Assembly: GCA_050251815.1 (NCBI GenBank)
Contig: JBFWMB010000012.1
Location: 1 to 64,000, forward strand
Length of the DNA stretch: 64,000 bases
Direction of reading: 5' to 3'
Source of the DNA: GWE2-40-63 sp050251815
GTDB taxonomy: Bacteria > Bacteroidota > Bacteroidia > Bacteroidales > SZUA-534
Positions 62,104-64,000 of this stretch are shown one piece after another (the stretch's first letter is position 1; every line of letters starts with the position of its first letter). The translations under genes were made by a program, and so were the position numbers. Under the pieces are notes generated by a model, which saw only the letters and a list, made by a program, of their open reading frames with translations, had not been told where the DNA came from and did not search any database.

Positions 62104-63255
62104 TTATTTATTTGTTTTCGGATTATCGTGGCGTTTAAAGGGTTTTTTGCGTCGGTTCGATTTTTTATTTTTCACTTTACCTTTATCAAAACGGGTAAGG
62201 CTTTCCTGTCCCACTACATTGGAAAAATCGAGACTGGTTGGATCGGTCGGAGCCTGGGTTTTAATAATAGTTACCTCAGCGGTTTTTCCGTTTTTATTTT
62301 GTTCAATAATGTCATGAATTTTTTCTACAGCTAATGGAATTATTCCATTGCCTCCTTCAAGCGCGTACCACATAATATGGCGAAATACATCGGTTTTAAC
62401 ATAGTTTGCCCGACCTAAATTAGTGTTTAGTGTAACTTCGGTTGGAGGAAAATCTTTACGCTCGTCCATGTAAGAATCTATCTCATAATTCAGGCAGCAT
62501 TTAAGTTTGCCACATTGACCAGCTAATTTCTGTGGGTTTAACGATAGTTCCTGATAGCGGGCTGCATTGGTGGTAACCGAAATAAAATTGCTTATCCAGG
62601 TTGAACAACAAAGTTCACGACCGCAGGAACCAATTCCACCTATGCGGCCGGCTTCCTGTCGGGCTCCAATCTGGCGCATCTCAACCCGTATTTTAAAGCG
62701 GTCGGCAAGTACTTTTATCAACTGCCTGAAATCGACCCGTTCGTCGGCAATATAATAGAATATTGCTTTGGTTTTGTCGCCCTGATATTCCACATCGCCA
62801 ATTTTCATATCCAGTTTTAGATCGCTGCTTATTTGACGCGAAGCAATCATGGTTTCCTCTTCCATTTCAATGGCTTCTTTCCATTTTTCAATGTCGTTGG
62901 GTTTTGCTTTGCGGTAAATAACCTTAAAGGTTTCGTCGGGCGAAATACGCAATTTCTTCAGTTGATACAATACCAGGGGGCCTTTTAAGGAGATGATTCC
63001 AATATCGTGTCCCGGCGATGCTTCAACGGCAACAATGTCGCCGGTGTTTAATCGCAAATCGCTTGAATTATAGAAATAACCTTTACGGGTGTTTTTAAAA
63101 CGGACTTCGTACAGCTCTTCTTTTTTAATTCCCTTGGGAATTTCGTTTAGCCAATTAAAGATGTTGAGCTTTCCCGAATAGGCAATTTTTAGGTTCGACG
63201 TTATTTCCGGATCGATATATTTTAAGGGGCATCCTCTGGTATAATTATCGTGCAT
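62104..63255 (-). CDS. ricT: PSP1-domain protein, RicT/YaaT-like
   Basis: A 383-residue protein whose central PSP1 domain (about 100-260) contains the RicT cysteine set: GSCGRELCCSTWI and GQCGKLKCCLNYE, which could hold an iron-sulfur cluster. MRQIGARQEAGRIGGIG precedes it. The C-terminal tail after about 355 is very basic (KKSNRRKKPFKRH). In Bacillus, RicT acts in a complex affecting RNase Y processing; in Bacteroidota the function is not settled. It is the first gene of the ricT-gldH-trmB-ATL group. Confidence 0.83.
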   Translation of the reverse strand: MHDNYTRGCPLKYIDPEITSNLKIAYSGKLNIFNWLNEIPKGIKKEELYEVRFKNTRKGYFYNSSDLRLNTGDIVAVEASPGHDIGIISLKGPLVLYQLKKLRISPDETFKVIYRKAKPNDIEKWKEAIEMEEETMIASRQISSDLKLDMKIGDVEYQGDKTKAIFYYIADERVDFRQLIKVLADRFKIRVEMRQIGARQEAGRIGGIGSCGRELCCSTWISNFISVTTNAARYQELSLNPQKLAGQCGKLKCCLNYEIDSYMDERKDFPPTEVTLNTNLGRANYVKTDVFRHIMWYALEGGNGIIPLAVEKIHDIIEQNKNGKTAEVTIIKTQAPTDPTSLDFSNVVGQESLTRFDKGKVKNKKSNRRKKPFKRHDNPKTNK

Positions 63256-63417
63256 TCTTTCGAAATATTTAATTCTTAGATGGTTTGTTTGCTGAAAAAC
63301 AACGGGTAAAGATAATAAAATATTATATGGTAAGAAGCCGGCCGAAAGCGAAGCATTATTTTTTGTACTTATTTATATCAAGTCTACGCTGTATTTTTAT
63401 TTTCAGCAACTGCCGTT

Positions 63418-64000
63418 TTAAGGTAGCGGTAACGAAAAAAAGAAAGTGCTGCCACTTCCCTCAATACTTGAGCACCAAATTTTGCCTCCGTGCATTTCAA
63501 TAAATTCTTTGCAAAGAATTAATCCCAAACCATTTCCTTTTTCTTTTTCAGTACCCATGGTTGTGTAGTTTTCTTCAATTTTAAACAGTTTGTCTTGTTT
63601 TTCGATGGGTATACCCACTCCAGTGTCGCATATGCTAATTACAGCAAACGGAGTTTTATTATAAAGCTTAATGTTTGTTTCTATTGTTATAGTACCTGAT
63701 TTATGCGTATATTTTATGGAATTCGAAATTAGATTTCGTAACACAGTTAACAGCATATTGGCATCAGCTTTAACATAAATTTCTTTGGCGCTTTTGTCGA
63801 TAAGGTTTATTTGTTTGTTTTTTGCTGTTAGCGATTGTACTTCAAGAACATCGGTAATAAAGCTTTTAACATTTAAGGGTTGTGGATTAAATTCAATGCG
63901 TCCGGTTTGCGTGCGGGCCCAGGCTAGTAGGTTTTCGACCAGTTTTAATACCTGGTGGCTTGAGCTTGAAAGTAAACCGAGGTAGTTTCCCAGTGTGTTT
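63418..64000 (-). CDS. Sensor histidine kinase, C-terminal part (runs off the right edge)
   Basis: The frame is open from the window end to the stop at 63418, giving about 193 residues. The visible part starts inside the dimerisation domain after the phospho-accepting His (SSHQVLKLVENLLAWARTQTGRIE). It then has a full HATPase domain: N box LRNLISNSIKYT, G1 ICDTGVGIP, G2 GNGLGLILCKEF, and an end at GSTFFFSLPLP. The WARxQTG element is common in Bacteroidota kinases with TPR sensors. Its sensor region and partner are outside the window. Confidence 0.9.
   Translation of the reverse strand, partial: NTLGNYLGLLSSSSHQVLKLVENLLAWARTQTGRIEFNPQPLNVKSFITDVLEVQSLTAKNKQINLIDKSAKEIYVKADANMLLTVLRNLISNSIKYTHKSGTITIETNIKLYNKTPFAVISICDTGVGIPIEKQDKLFKIEENYTTMGTEKEKGNGLGLILCKEFIEMHGGKIWCSSIEGSGSTFFFSLPLP

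Overview
The window reads as a chromosomal segment of a Bacteroidota bacterium. The evidence is SusC/SusD pairs, type IX secretion (T9SS) sorting domains, the T9SS/gliding genes sprA and gldH, no obvious Shine-Dalgarno sequences, and repeated promoter elements of the Bacteroidota form TAnnTTTG. The gene content recalls marine or sediment Marinilabiliales/Prolixibacteraceae, but that placement is inference.

Layout. 1-120: the 3' end of an IS1595-type transposase. 121-430: a promoter region with three direct repeats about 21 bp apart. 431-29898: one large polysaccharide utilization locus (PUL) for acetylated galacto(gluco)mannan. It holds two GH26 and one GH5_7 mannanases, a Na+/sugar symporter, a degenerate sulfatase-like protein, a GH130 mannosylglucose phosphorylase, SusC, SusD, a T9SS-secreted binding protein, a mannobiose/cellobiose 2-epimerase, a GH27 alpha-galactosidase, a GH5-esterase fusion, a CE2-like and a SASA-type esterase, a further GH5 and a GH3. 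Surface and secreted enzymes cut and deacetylate the polymer, SusCD imports oligosaccharides, periplasmic enzymes debranch them, and the symporter delivers disaccharides. In the cytoplasm mannobiose is epimerised to mannosylglucose and phosphorolysed. No regulator gene is present in the window.

29971-33660: a PfkB kinase, then a tRNA-Asn followed by a tandem array of about 190-bp units that repeat the 3' half of the tRNA (anticodon loop, an added hairpin in the variable-loop position, T arm, terminator-like hairpin). A GIY-YIG nuclease gene broken by one in-frame stop lies inside the array. Next come a hicAB pair whose toxin begins with ATA and a palindromic minisatellite. This is the most unusual part of the window.

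33665-41526: an iron-siderophore operon resembling XusABC (TonB receptor, DUF4374-type lipoprotein, PepSY membrane protein) plus a diflavin reductase, with a convergent IroE/Fes-like esterase. 41612-64000: mostly housekeeping genes (dus, rnhA, purN, M3-like peptidase, CYTH protein, M16 peptidase, acetate transporter, a cyclic-nucleotide-domain/aspartase fusion, EamA exporter, ruvA-sprA-gcvH, ATL, trmB, gldH, ricT) and a histidine kinase that runs off the right edge.
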